Below the pieces are notes generated by a model. It made no database searches, had not been told where the DNA came from, and saw nothing but the letters and a program-made list of their open reading frames with translations. A stretch of DNA of 6,902 nucleotides from an uncultured Eubacterium sp. (GTDB taxonomy: Bacteria; Bacillota; Clostridia; Lachnospirales; Lachnospiraceae): NCBI GenBank assembly GCA_910579075.1, contig CAJTSV010000035.1:17115-24016 (forward strand). The letters run 5' to 3'. A program made the translations under genes and the position numbers. Positions 1 to 5,699 of the stretch are shown piece by piece. Numbering within the stretch: position 1 is the stretch's first letter; every line of letters begins with the position of its first letter.

Positions 1-318
1 CTTTTGAAAAATGCCGGCATGCCGCAGATGGAGCTGTTAATCAACCGCGTGCGCATGGACATGGTAAAGCGCGGGGATATGATGTCCTTAAAGGATGTCT
101 GTGAAATACTTCCGATACCCCTGATTGGTGCCGTGCCGGATGATGAAAACATTGTCATATCCACAAACCAGGGAGAGCCGTTATGCGGGCTTGACTCCTT
201 ATCCGGACAGGCCTATCACAATATCAGCCGCCGGATTAACGGCGAACAGCTGCCGATTATGGACCTTGGGCAGAAAAAAGTATGGTTCCAGCGGTTCCGC
301 GGCCTGGCCAGACGATAG
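1..318 (+). CDS. minD: Septum site-determining protein MinD, C-terminal part (5' end outside window)
   Basis: MinD is a membrane-associated ParA/MinD-type ATPase that, with MinC, blocks Z-ring assembly away from midcell; MinE stimulates its ATPase. Only the last 105 codons are present, and the frame is open to the window's left edge. The visible part carries the typical late MinD segment: an INRVRMDMVKRGDMMS stretch, then the EILPIPLIGAVPDDENIV block and an ISTNQGEPL motif, all close to family consensus. The last residues (KKVWFQRFRGLARR) are basic and amphipathic, as expected of the C-terminal membrane-targeting helix. The Walker motifs lie upstream of the window and cannot be checked. An internal TTG at position 4 could be mistaken for a start, but the homology runs through it. 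The stop codon overlaps the ribosome binding site of minE, which points to one transcript. Confidence 0.95.
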   Translation, partial: LLKNAGMPQMELLINRVRMDMVKRGDMMSLKDVCEILPIPLIGAVPDDENIVISTNQGEPLCGLDSLSGQAYHNISRRINGEQLPIMDLGQKKVWFQRFRGLARR

Positions 319-322
319 GAGG
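317..322 (+). promoter_or_regulatory. Ribosome binding site of minE, overlapping the minD stop
   Basis: A perfect AGGAGG lies 7 bases before the ATG at 330 and shares two bases with the minD stop codon. It fixes the minE start at 330, although the reading frame stays open upstream to about 282. Confidence 0.85.
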
Positions 323-329
323 CGGTTGG

Positions 330-611
330 ATGAGATTTTTGCGATTTATATTTCGAAGGAATTCCAAAGATGTGGCAATGGACCGTTTAAAGCTGCTTTT
401 GATTTCAGACCGGACAGACTGCTCGGCTGAAATGCTGGAAATGATAAAAAATGATATTATCCAGGTGATTACCAAATATATGGAAATCGATACCGAAGGC
501 CTGGATATCCAGATTACACGCACCGTTTCCGAGACGCATAACGGAAGCGTGCCCGCGCTGTATGCGAATATTCCGATTGTCTGCGTCAAGCACCAGCCGG
601 AATACCAGTAA
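330..611 (+). CDS. minE: Cell division topological specificity factor MinE
   Basis: MinE binds membrane-bound MinD, stimulates its ATPase and drives relocation of MinCD, so division occurs at midcell. The 93-aa product is close to the usual length (E. coli MinE is 88 aa). The N-terminus (MRFLRFIFRR) is short, hydrophobic and basic, fitting the membrane-targeting part. The following NSKDVAMDRLKLLLISDR segment matches the MinD-interacting anti-MinCD region, and the rest (ending in the IDTEGLDIQI type of strand) matches the topological specificity domain. The ATG at 330 is chosen because AGGAGG stands 7 bases before it. The gene begins 11 bp after minD, and 65 bp with no evident signal other than the next ribosome binding site separate it from rodA. 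Presence of MinE implies oscillating or MinE-patterned MinD rather than a purely DivIVA/MinJ-anchored system. Confidence 0.93.
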   Translation: MRFLRFIFRRNSKDVAMDRLKLLLISDRTDCSAEMLEMIKNDIIQVITKYMEIDTEGLDIQITRTVSETHNGSVPALYANIPIVCVKHQPEYQ

Positions 612-676
612 GCAGAAAACGGCTTCCTGCAATCTGGCAGCACTTACTATTTGAGAAAACCCGGAGGCGTAATGAT

Positions 677-1777
677 ATGTTTAAAATGTATTCCATAAAA
701 GACTACCGGTTCCGATTATGCCTTTATGTCATTTCCGTGACGGTTATCGGCATCCTTGTAATCGGAAGTGCCCGGGAAGCGGTACAGGACAGGCAGGTTC
801 TCGGCATGACGCTCGGGCTTGCAGCCATGCTCGTGCTGTCTTTGTTTGACTATTCTTTTCTGCTGAAGCTGGCGTGGCCGATGTACTTTGGAAATATCGC
901 CCTGCTGGCAGCCGTTATTGTCATGGGCGAGGATTCGCATGGTGCAACCCGATGGATTGAAATTGCCGGAATCCAGTTCCAGCCGTCCGAGCTGTCCAAA
1001 ATTGTCATTATCCTGTTTTTTTCATACTTTTTCATGCGCTACCAGGAACAGATTAATACGTTCCGGGCGCTGGCAGTGACAGGCGTGCTGATTGCCATTC
1101 CGCTCGGGCTGGTTGTCCAGTCCGACCTGTCTACGACAATTGTAACGACATTAATTTTCATTACCCTCTTGTTTATTGCCGGAATAAGTTATAAAATAAT
1201 TGGAGGAGCGGCAGCTGTGTGCATACCGGCGGCAATCGTGGTACTGTATCTGATTATGCAGCCGGATCAGACGATTATCAAGGGCTACCAGCTGAATCGG
1301 ATTTTAGGATGGCGTTATCCGCAGAAATACCCGGATATTGCATACCAGCAGCAGAACTCCATTATGGCAATCGGTTCTGGGCAGCTTTGGGGCAAGGGAC
1401 TTAACAACGATAATTTTGATTCGGTAAAAAATGGAAATTTCATTTCGGAGCCGCAGACCGACTTTATTTTTTCCGTAGTCGGGGAAGAACTCGGGTTTGT
1501 CGGAGCGGCAGCGGTCATTGTCCTGCTGATGCTCATTTCACTGGAATGCATTCTGATTGGCAGGAAGGCAAAAGATTTATCCGGACGGCTGATTTGCTGT
1601 GGCATGGCTGCCCATATTGGTTTTCAGAGTTTTGTGAATATTTCGGTTACAACCGGCCTTCTGCCAAATACGGGGCTGACGCTTCCGTTTGTCAGCTACG
1701 GGCTGACCTCTTTAGTTTCATTGTATATAGGGATAGGTATTGTACTGAATGTGGGCTTACAGCCAAAAAAATATTAG
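677..1777 (+). CDS. rodA: SEDS-family peptidoglycan glycosyltransferase, RodA-like
   Basis: SEDS proteins (RodA, FtsW, SpoVE) polymerise lipid II into glycan strands in the cytoplasmic membrane, working with a class B penicillin-binding protein. The 366-aa product is almost wholly hydrophobic, with about ten membrane segments. Family motifs are present: GATRWI (Trp93), FQPSELSKI (101-109), QSDLSTT (148-154), SEPQTDFIFSVVGEELG (257-273) and a C-terminal NTGLTLPFVSYG block (331-342). Asp262 in TDFIF corresponds to the essential aspartate of SEDS polymerases (E. coli RodA Asp262). GGAGG lies 9 bases before the ATG at 677, favouring it over the in-frame ATG at 686. RodA rather than FtsW is inferred from the position after minE, an arrangement seen in clostridia, and from length. 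SpoVE- or FtsW-type function cannot be excluded from sequence alone. Confidence 0.92.
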   Translation: MFKMYSIKDYRFRLCLYVISVTVIGILVIGSAREAVQDRQVLGMTLGLAAMLVLSLFDYSFLLKLAWPMYFGNIALLAAVIVMGEDSHGATRWIEIAGIQFQPSELSKIVIILFFSYFFMRYQEQINTFRALAVTGVLIAIPLGLVVQSDLSTTIVTTLIFITLLFIAGISYKIIGGAAAVCIPAAIVVLYLIMQPDQTIIKGYQLNRILGWRYPQKYPDIAYQQQNSIMAIGSGQLWGKGLNNDNFDSVKNGNFISEPQTDFIFSVVGEELGFVGAAAVIVLLMLISLECILIGRKAKDLSGRLICCGMAAHIGFQSFVNISVTTGLLPNTGLTLPFVSYGLTSLVSLYIGIGIVLNVGLQPKKY

Positions 1778-1797
1778 AATACGGGGTGATACACAGA

Positions 1798-2193
1798 ATG
1801 AATATTGGATTAATCGCACATGACTCGAAGAAAAAACTTATGCAGAATTTTTGTATTGCATACCGTGGCATTTTATGTAAAAACAAACTGTTTGCAACGG
1901 GCACGACCGGCCGCCTGATTGAGGAAGTAGCAAACCTTTCCATCCATAAATATCTGGCCGGGCACCTGGGCGGGGCGCAGCAGCTGAGTGCCCAGATTGA
2001 ACAAAACGATATTGATTTAGTTGTATTCCTGCGTGACCCGATGACGCCGAAATCACACGAGCCGGATGTCAACAATGTCGTAAAGCTGTGCGATACTTAT
2101 AATATCCCGCTGGCAACCAACCTTGCCACGGCGGAGCTTTTGATTAAATCGTTAGACAGAGGAGATTTAGAGTGGCGTGAAATGTACAGGTAA
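1798..2193 (+). CDS. mgsA: Methylglyoxal synthase homologue with catalytic Asp replaced by Ala
   Basis: Methylglyoxal synthase turns dihydroxyacetone phosphate into methylglyoxal and phosphate, a bypass of lower glycolysis. The 131-aa product aligns to the family throughout with a constant offset of 11 from E. coli numbering: His8 and Lys12 (AHDSKK), phosphate-binding TGTTGR (34-39), Asp80 in RDP, His87 and Asp90 in HEPDV, and a C-terminal NIPLATNLATAELLI block. The catalytic base, Asp71 in E. coli within GGDQQ, is Ala60 here (GGAQQ, codon GCG at 1975-1977). The protein may therefore be inactive or altered; the rest of the substrate pocket looks kept. The ATG at 1798 matches the N-terminus of homologues, while an open frame extends upstream to 1546 inside rodA. 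Its ribosome binding site (GGGGTG, 9 bases upstream) is only moderate. It begins 20 bp after rodA and overlaps the next gene by 17 bp. Confidence 0.9.
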   Translation: MNIGLIAHDSKKKLMQNFCIAYRGILCKNKLFATGTTGRLIEEVANLSIHKYLAGHLGGAQQLSAQIEQNDIDLVVFLRDPMTPKSHEPDVNNVVKLCDTYNIPLATNLATAELLIKSLDRGDLEWREMYR

Positions 2194-3169
2194 CAAAAAA
2201 ATACGCGCGGCCGTGCTTGCAGCTGCATCCATGCTGTTTTTATGCAGCTGCGGCCAGAAAACATATGAGCTGGAACATCCTTACGATGTATACGGGACGT
2301 CTATTCATTACGCACAGCCTAGTGCCGGGGAAAATAACACGGACGGTTCCATTCCATTTTTTGCAGACGGCCTGTGCGTTGCTGCGGATGCGGACTCTGA
2401 CATCAAGGTGCCGGGGGCGCAGACCGCAGAGGCAGCCGGAGTCTTTCATCTGAACAAAAAAACGGTACCATATTCTAAAAATCTATATAAAAAATTATAC
2501 CCAGCAAGCACAACCAAAATACTGACGGCATATGTGGCAATCAGGCATGCAAACCTGTCAGAAATCGTAACGGTAAGCGCGCAGGCCGCAAACCAGGCAG
2601 GGGATTCCTCGGTCTGCGGCCTGAAAGCCGGGGACAGGCTGACGCTGCTGGAGCTGCTTTACGGCCTGCTGCTGGAAAGCGGCAACGATGCAGCCTCTGC
2701 CATTGCCGAGCATATTTCCGGAAGCGCAGAAGCATTTGCGCAGCTGATGAACGAGGAAGCCGCTGCGCTTGGCGCAACCCATTCCAATTTTGTCAATCCG
2801 CACGGGCTTCATGATGATAATCATTATACATGTGTCTATGATTTATACCTGCTTTTGAATGCGGCACTGAAAGAAGAAATGTTTACAAAGGTTATCCAGA
2901 CAGACACACACCGGGCCTCTTATACGAATGCCAATGGCGGGCTGGTCGTACAGGAGTGGGAGACGACGGACAAGTTTCTCAACGGCGAAGCAACGGCACC
3001 GGACGGCGTAAACGTGATTGGCGGAAAGACCGGGACAACAAATGCGGCTGGGTACTGCCTGGCGCTGTACAGCAATAATGCGGCCGGGGAGCCGGTGATT
3101 TCGATTGTGCTCAAAGCGGACAGCAGTGACAGCCTTTACGGGCTGATGGGGGAGCTGCTGAAGCTGTAA
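2177..3169 (+). CDS. Serine-type D-Ala-D-Ala carboxypeptidase (peptidase S11, DacF/PBP5-like), predicted lipoprotein
   Basis: Enzymes of this family remove the terminal D-Ala from peptidoglycan stem peptides outside the membrane. All three active-site motifs are present: STTK (Ser111 nucleophile, Lys114), SGN (168-170) and KTGTT (284-288). The N-terminus has a basic stretch, a hydrophobic core and an LCSC lipobox, so cleavage before Cys25 and lipid anchoring are predicted. At 330 aa it ends soon after the catalytic domain and lacks the C-terminal beta domain and amphipathic anchor of PBP5; the lipid probably replaces the anchor. The GTG at 2177 is the first possible start in frame (a stop lies at 2168-2170) and gives the full signal sequence. 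GGAG sits 12 bases upstream, rather far. The 17-bp overlap with mgsA suggests translational coupling. Which dac paralogue this is cannot be told. Confidence 0.92.
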   Translation: MKCTGNKKIRAAVLAAASMLFLCSCGQKTYELEHPYDVYGTSIHYAQPSAGENNTDGSIPFFADGLCVAADADSDIKVPGAQTAEAAGVFHLNKKTVPYSKNLYKKLYPASTTKILTAYVAIRHANLSEIVTVSAQAANQAGDSSVCGLKAGDRLTLLELLYGLLLESGNDAASAIAEHISGSAEAFAQLMNEEAAALGATHSNFVNPHGLHDDNHYTCVYDLYLLLNAALKEEMFTKVIQTDTHRASYTNANGGLVVQEWETTDKFLNGEATAPDGVNVIGGKTGTTNAAGYCLALYSNNAAGEPVISIVLKADSSDSLYGLMGELLKL

Positions 3170-3208
3170 CCATGCATTCCGTTTCTTGAGCAATTTTCGA
3201 AATACCAG

Positions 3209-3237
3209 TTGTATTTTAAGCAAAAGTATTTTATAAT
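3209..3237 (+). promoter_or_regulatory. Sigma-A-type promoter for the P-loop gene
   Basis: A TTGTAT -35 box (3209-3214) is followed after exactly 17 bases by a perfect TATAAT -10 box (3232-3237). The surroundings are AT-rich. Transcription would begin about 3244 and give a leader of some 55 bases. It lies in the 130-bp gap after the carboxypeptidase gene. No convincing terminator precedes it, so read-through from the upstream operon is possible. Confidence 0.7.
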
Positions 3238-3285
3238 AATTTTATTAGACAGACAATTCGCTAGAAGACTCAGTCAACAACATGC

Positions 3286-3291
3286 AGGAGG
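3286..3291 (+). promoter_or_regulatory. Ribosome binding site that sets the start of the P-loop gene at 3300
   Basis: AGGAGG ends 8 bases before the ATG at 3300. It lies inside the longer reading frame that begins at the ATG at 3282, so the true start should be 3300 and not 3282. Confidence 0.8.
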
Positions 3292-3299
3292 AGAGAATA

Positions 3300-3719
3300 A
3301 TGGTCGAAATAATATGCGGAAAAAAGGGTAAGGGAAAAACCAAACATTTGCTGGACAAGGCAAATACATCTATGAAAAGCGCGCAGGGGAACGTGGTCTA
3401 TCTGGACAAGAGCCAGAAGCATATGTATGAGCTGAACAACAAAATCCGTCTGATTAACGTTACGGATTTTCCGGTTTCAAACTGTGACGAATTTTTAGGG
3501 TTTATCTGCGGGATTGTATCACAGGACCACGATTTGCAGGAAATGTATTTAGACAGCTTTGTCACAATTGCAGGGCTTCAGGATGACCAGATACAGCATG
3601 CGATTGAAAAACTGGATATTATCAGTGAAAAATATAATGTGAAGTTTATGTTAAGCATATCAAAGGACGAGCAGGAGCTGCCGGAATGTGCCAAGGCAAA
3701 GGTGATTGTGTCTTTATAG
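3300..3719 (+). CDS. Small P-loop protein of unknown function
   Basis: I do not recognise this gene by function. The 139-aa product starts with a beta strand (VEIICG) followed by a Walker A-type loop, GKKGKGKT (residues 7-14), so nucleotide binding is likely. NVVYLDKS (31-38) and EMYLDSF (81-87) are hydrophobic runs ending in Asp and are possible Walker B strands. There is no signal peptide or membrane segment, so it is probably cytoplasmic. The length is too short for a full AAA+ or PilT ATPase; such proteins are sometimes loosely labelled PilT-like, but no PilT-specific motif (His or Asp boxes) is visible. The start is placed at the ATG at 3300 from the AGGAGG 8 bases before it. It has its own promoter and a strong terminator, so it is probably expressed alone, between a cell-wall operon and a DUF378 gene. 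Confidence 0.8.
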   Translation: MVEIICGKKGKGKTKHLLDKANTSMKSAQGNVVYLDKSQKHMYELNNKIRLINVTDFPVSNCDEFLGFICGIVSQDHDLQEMYLDSFVTIAGLQDDQIQHAIEKLDIISEKYNVKFMLSISKDEQELPECAKAKVIVSL

Positions 3720-3766
3720 GAAATCTTGTGCAGTCTGCCATCAGGCTTTGCTGCATCATGCATATG

Positions 3767-3802
3767 CAAGGTGTCTTAAGCACGCTTAAGACACCTTGTT
3801 TT
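3767..3802 (+). terminator. Rho-independent terminator after the P-loop gene
   Basis: A perfect 14-bp inverted repeat (CAAGGTGTCTTAAG at 3767-3780 and its complement at 3785-3798) encloses a CACG loop and is followed by TTTT (3799-3802). It starts 48 bases after the stop codon. The T-run is short but the stem is long and perfect. On the minus strand the hairpin has no T-run behind it, so for the convergent DUF378 gene it would work weakly at best. Confidence 0.88.
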
Positions 3803-3841
3803 GTACGCCGCAGGATTTACAGGCTTTATCCTTTCCTGCAG

Positions 3842-4054
3842 TTATGCCTGGTCCATGGAACGGATGCGGCCATAGGCACTGAGCAGGTACAGCCCGCCGA
3901 TTCCTACGAGCGCATACACAATCCTTGACAGCCAGGACATATTTCCAAAAAGGAATGCTACTAAATCAAACCGGAAAAACCCGATTAATCCCCAGTTTAC
4001 TGCACCGATAATAACCAGGGTAAGCAGCGTGTAATCTAAAAATTTTGAATTCAT
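3842..4054 (-). CDS. DUF378 family two-helix membrane protein
   Basis: The 70-aa product is a small integral membrane protein. Two hydrophobic helices are visible, about residues 7-27 and 43-61, joined by a FRFDLVAFLFG loop. The motif LVIIGAVNWGLIGFFRFDLVA is characteristic of DUF378 (the family of B. subtilis YuzA), whose function is unknown. The ATG at 4054 is preceded on the minus strand by a near-perfect AAAGGAGGTA with 7 bases of spacing, so strong translation is expected. It converges on the P-loop gene and diverges from the HlyD-like gene. No clear T-rich terminator follows it; GCAGGA/TCCTGC arms at 3810-3815 and 3834-3839 could pair, but only weakly with an 18-base loop. Confidence 0.9.
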   Translation of the reverse strand: MNSKFLDYTLLTLVIIGAVNWGLIGFFRFDLVAFLFGNMSWLSRIVYALVGIGGLYLLSAYGRIRSMDQA

Positions 4055-4061
4055 AACAATT

Positions 4062-4068
4062 ACCTCCT
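4062..4068 (-). promoter_or_regulatory. Strong ribosome binding site of the DUF378 gene
   Basis: Read on the minus strand this is AGGAGGT within AAAGGAGGTA, a near-complete match to the 16S anti-Shine-Dalgarno sequence, 7 bases before the start codon. It is the strongest such site in the window. Confidence 0.8.
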
Positions 4069-4102
4069 TTTACATTAGTATGGATATTATCTGACCGTTT
4101 CA

Positions 4103-4139
4103 TGCATCCAAAAATTAACAGTTTCGCTTTTGGGATGTA
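4103..4139. repeat. Imperfect inverted repeat between the divergent DUF378 and HlyD-like genes
   Basis: TGCATCCAAAA (4103-4113) pairs with TTTTGGGATGTA (4128-4139) with one bulged G and one G-T pair, around a 14-base centre. It sits in the 104-bp divergent gap, where promoters for both genes must lie. It could be an operator for a regulator or a leader hairpin. I see a possible + strand -35 box (TTAACA, 4115-4120) in its centre and a -10-like TGTAAT (4136-4141), but the 15-base spacing is poor. Confidence 0.4.
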
Positions 4140-4158
4140 ATCTATAAAAAAGAACAGG

Positions 4159-5586
4159 GTGACCGTATTGGCAGCAGGAAAAAGAAAAAAGAAAAAAAAC
4201 ATTGTCCGTTTTCCAGGCGGGGTTCATTTGAATATCGGGGTTGTTGTATTTTCTTTTGTCGCATTTTACATTGCCTACAATATTTACAGCTACCTGACTA
4301 TCGTGCATGTCAGCCCCTACGAGGTTGAGCAGGGCACGATTGAAGTCAATACTTCCTATACGGGGCTGATTCTGCGCACGGAAACGGTTGTAAACGCCGC
4401 ACAGAGCGGAAGCCTTGATTATTACCTGAAAGACAATACAAAAGCATCAAAAGGAACGCTGGTCTGTTCGGTGGATGAAAATGGAAATGTTTCAGAACGG
4501 CTGAACAGGGAAGTCGATTCCAGCACGGTTTTGAATGAGGAAAATTTAAGTGATATCCAGAGCGGTATCCGCGAATATTCCAAAAGCTATACGGACGAAG
4601 CTTTTTATACAACGTATGCTTTTAAGGCAGATTTGTCCGGAAAGCTGATGGAAGCACTGAATCTGGGCGCACTGAACGCCATTTCGGAATATACCGAGTT
4701 TGCCAGGGACAACCAGACCTTCCATTTATACCGCAGCGAGCAGCCGGGCATCGTAGCTTATTACGCAGACGGCATGGAGCAGGTGACCGCCGATACCGTG
4801 ACCGCCGATATGTTTGACAAAGCGACACATAAAAAAACAAGCCTGAAAACAGAGGGCTATGTGGAAAGCGGGCAGCCGGTTTACAAGCTCATTTCCGATG
4901 AGAACTGGCAGATTGCCGTTATCATCGAGCCCGATATGAGAAAAAAGCTTCAGGATGACAGCGTTATCCAGATTCGGTTTAAAGAAGACAATACAACGGC
5001 ATGGGCAGACTATACGATAGAGCAGAGAAACGGGAACAGCTTTCTGATTCTGAATCTGCGCCACTCCATGATACGGTTTGCCAATGAACGCTATGTAGAT
5101 ATCAATATCCTGCTTGACCAGCAGACCGGCCTGAAAATTCCAAACAGCTCGATAACAACAAAAGCCTTCGAGCTGGTGCCGGAATCGTACTTTACCCAGG
5201 GAAGCGGAGCATCGGCGCAGAAGGGCCTTTTGGTTGAACACCTGCAGGAAGACGGCTCTTATTCTGAGGCCCGGTTTCTTGCTGTCACCGTTTATTACCG
5301 GGACGAAGAAAACGAGCTGGCCTATATTTCGCATGAAGATATCAAAAGAGGCGACCAGATTGTGATGACAGGCTCCACACAGCGCTACGAGATTTCAAAG
5401 ACGGCAAGGCTGCGGGGTGTTTACAATATTAACCGCGGGTATGCGGTATTTAAGCAGATTGACGAGCTGTTCAGCAACAGCAGCTATACCATTGTCAGCG
5501 CCGGGACAGAATACGGCATTACGCTGTATGACCACATTGCACTGGACGGGGATTCTGTTACAGAAGGGCAGATGGTTATTCCGTAG
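4159..5586 (+). CDS. HlyD/adaptor-like single-pass membrane protein
   Basis: The 475-aa product has a very basic N-terminus (KRKKKKN), one membrane helix at about residues 25-43 and a long extracytoplasmic domain. Residues 55-105 and the region near 280-330 look like the split lipoyl/beta-barrel halves of HlyD-type adaptors; the extracytoplasmic part ends in a GYAVFKQIDELFSNSSY segment followed by GTEYGITLYDHIALDG and EGQ, a layout I associate with clostridial adaptor-like proteins. The central hairpin region is short (about 110-180). Function is not known; HlyD proteins normally link an ABC transporter to export, but no transporter is adjacent. The start is unsure: GTG 4159 has no good ribosome binding site, while TTG 4168 has GGTGA 5 bases before it; the protein differs by only three residues. 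It lies 113 bp before ylmE, with no terminator between. Confidence 0.82.
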   Translation: MTVLAAGKRKKKKNIVRFPGGVHLNIGVVVFSFVAFYIAYNIYSYLTIVHVSPYEVEQGTIEVNTSYTGLILRTETVVNAAQSGSLDYYLKDNTKASKGTLVCSVDENGNVSERLNREVDSSTVLNEENLSDIQSGIREYSKSYTDEAFYTTYAFKADLSGKLMEALNLGALNAISEYTEFARDNQTFHLYRSEQPGIVAYYADGMEQVTADTVTADMFDKATHKKTSLKTEGYVESGQPVYKLISDENWQIAVIIEPDMRKKLQDDSVIQIRFKEDNTTAWADYTIEQRNGNSFLILNLRHSMIRFANERYVDINILLDQQTGLKIPNSSITTKAFELVPESYFTQGSGASAQKGLLVEHLQEDGSYSEARFLAVTVYYRDEENELAYISHEDIKRGDQIVMTGSTQRYEISKTARLRGVYNINRGYAVFKQIDELFSNSSYTIVSAGTEYGITLYDHIALDGDSVTEGQMVIP

Positions 5587-5645
5587 CATGCCCGCAAAGG
5601 CTGCCAGAGACGGAGATACGCTTTAGCCAGAACACGGATGCAGCC

Positions 5646-5685
5646 ATTCTCAGTTTTTCAGACCCTCAGACTCTCAGATTCTCAG
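5646..5685 (+). repeat. Five imperfect 8-bp tandem repeats in the ylmE leader
   Basis: Five consecutive octamers share the frame NNNYTCAG: ATTCTCAG, TTTTTCAG, ACCCTCAG, ACTCTCAG and ATTCTCAG. The first and last are identical, and every unit ends in TCAG. The tract stops one base before the AAGGA ribosome binding site (5687-5691) of ylmE. It is unlike the surrounding DNA and encodes nothing in the expected frames. Confidence 0.75.
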
Positions 5686-5699
5686 AAAGGAAGATATTT

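Noticed and set aside
612..676. The minE-rodA gap as a possible promoter region
   Set aside because: No -10/-35 pair with reasonable spacing is visible; only the rodA ribosome binding site is evident.
1546..1797. Long N-terminal extension of mgsA within rodA
   Set aside because: The frame is open, but homology to methylglyoxal synthase begins at the ATG at 1798 and the extension overlaps conserved rodA motifs.
3200..3217. Hairpin AAATAC/GTATTT followed by T after the carboxypeptidase gene as a terminator
   Set aside because: The stem is only six pairs, almost all A-T, and the T-run is trivial; the -35 box overlaps it.
3282..3299. Earlier ATG start for the P-loop gene
   Set aside because: The AGGAGG site is located between this ATG and the ATG at 3300, so it serves the latter.
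4726..5334. A 202-aa open frame on the minus strand inside the HlyD-like gene
   Set aside because: It lies wholly antisense to a gene with a clear protein character, is Cys- and Arg-rich without any recognisable domain, and has no good ribosome binding site.
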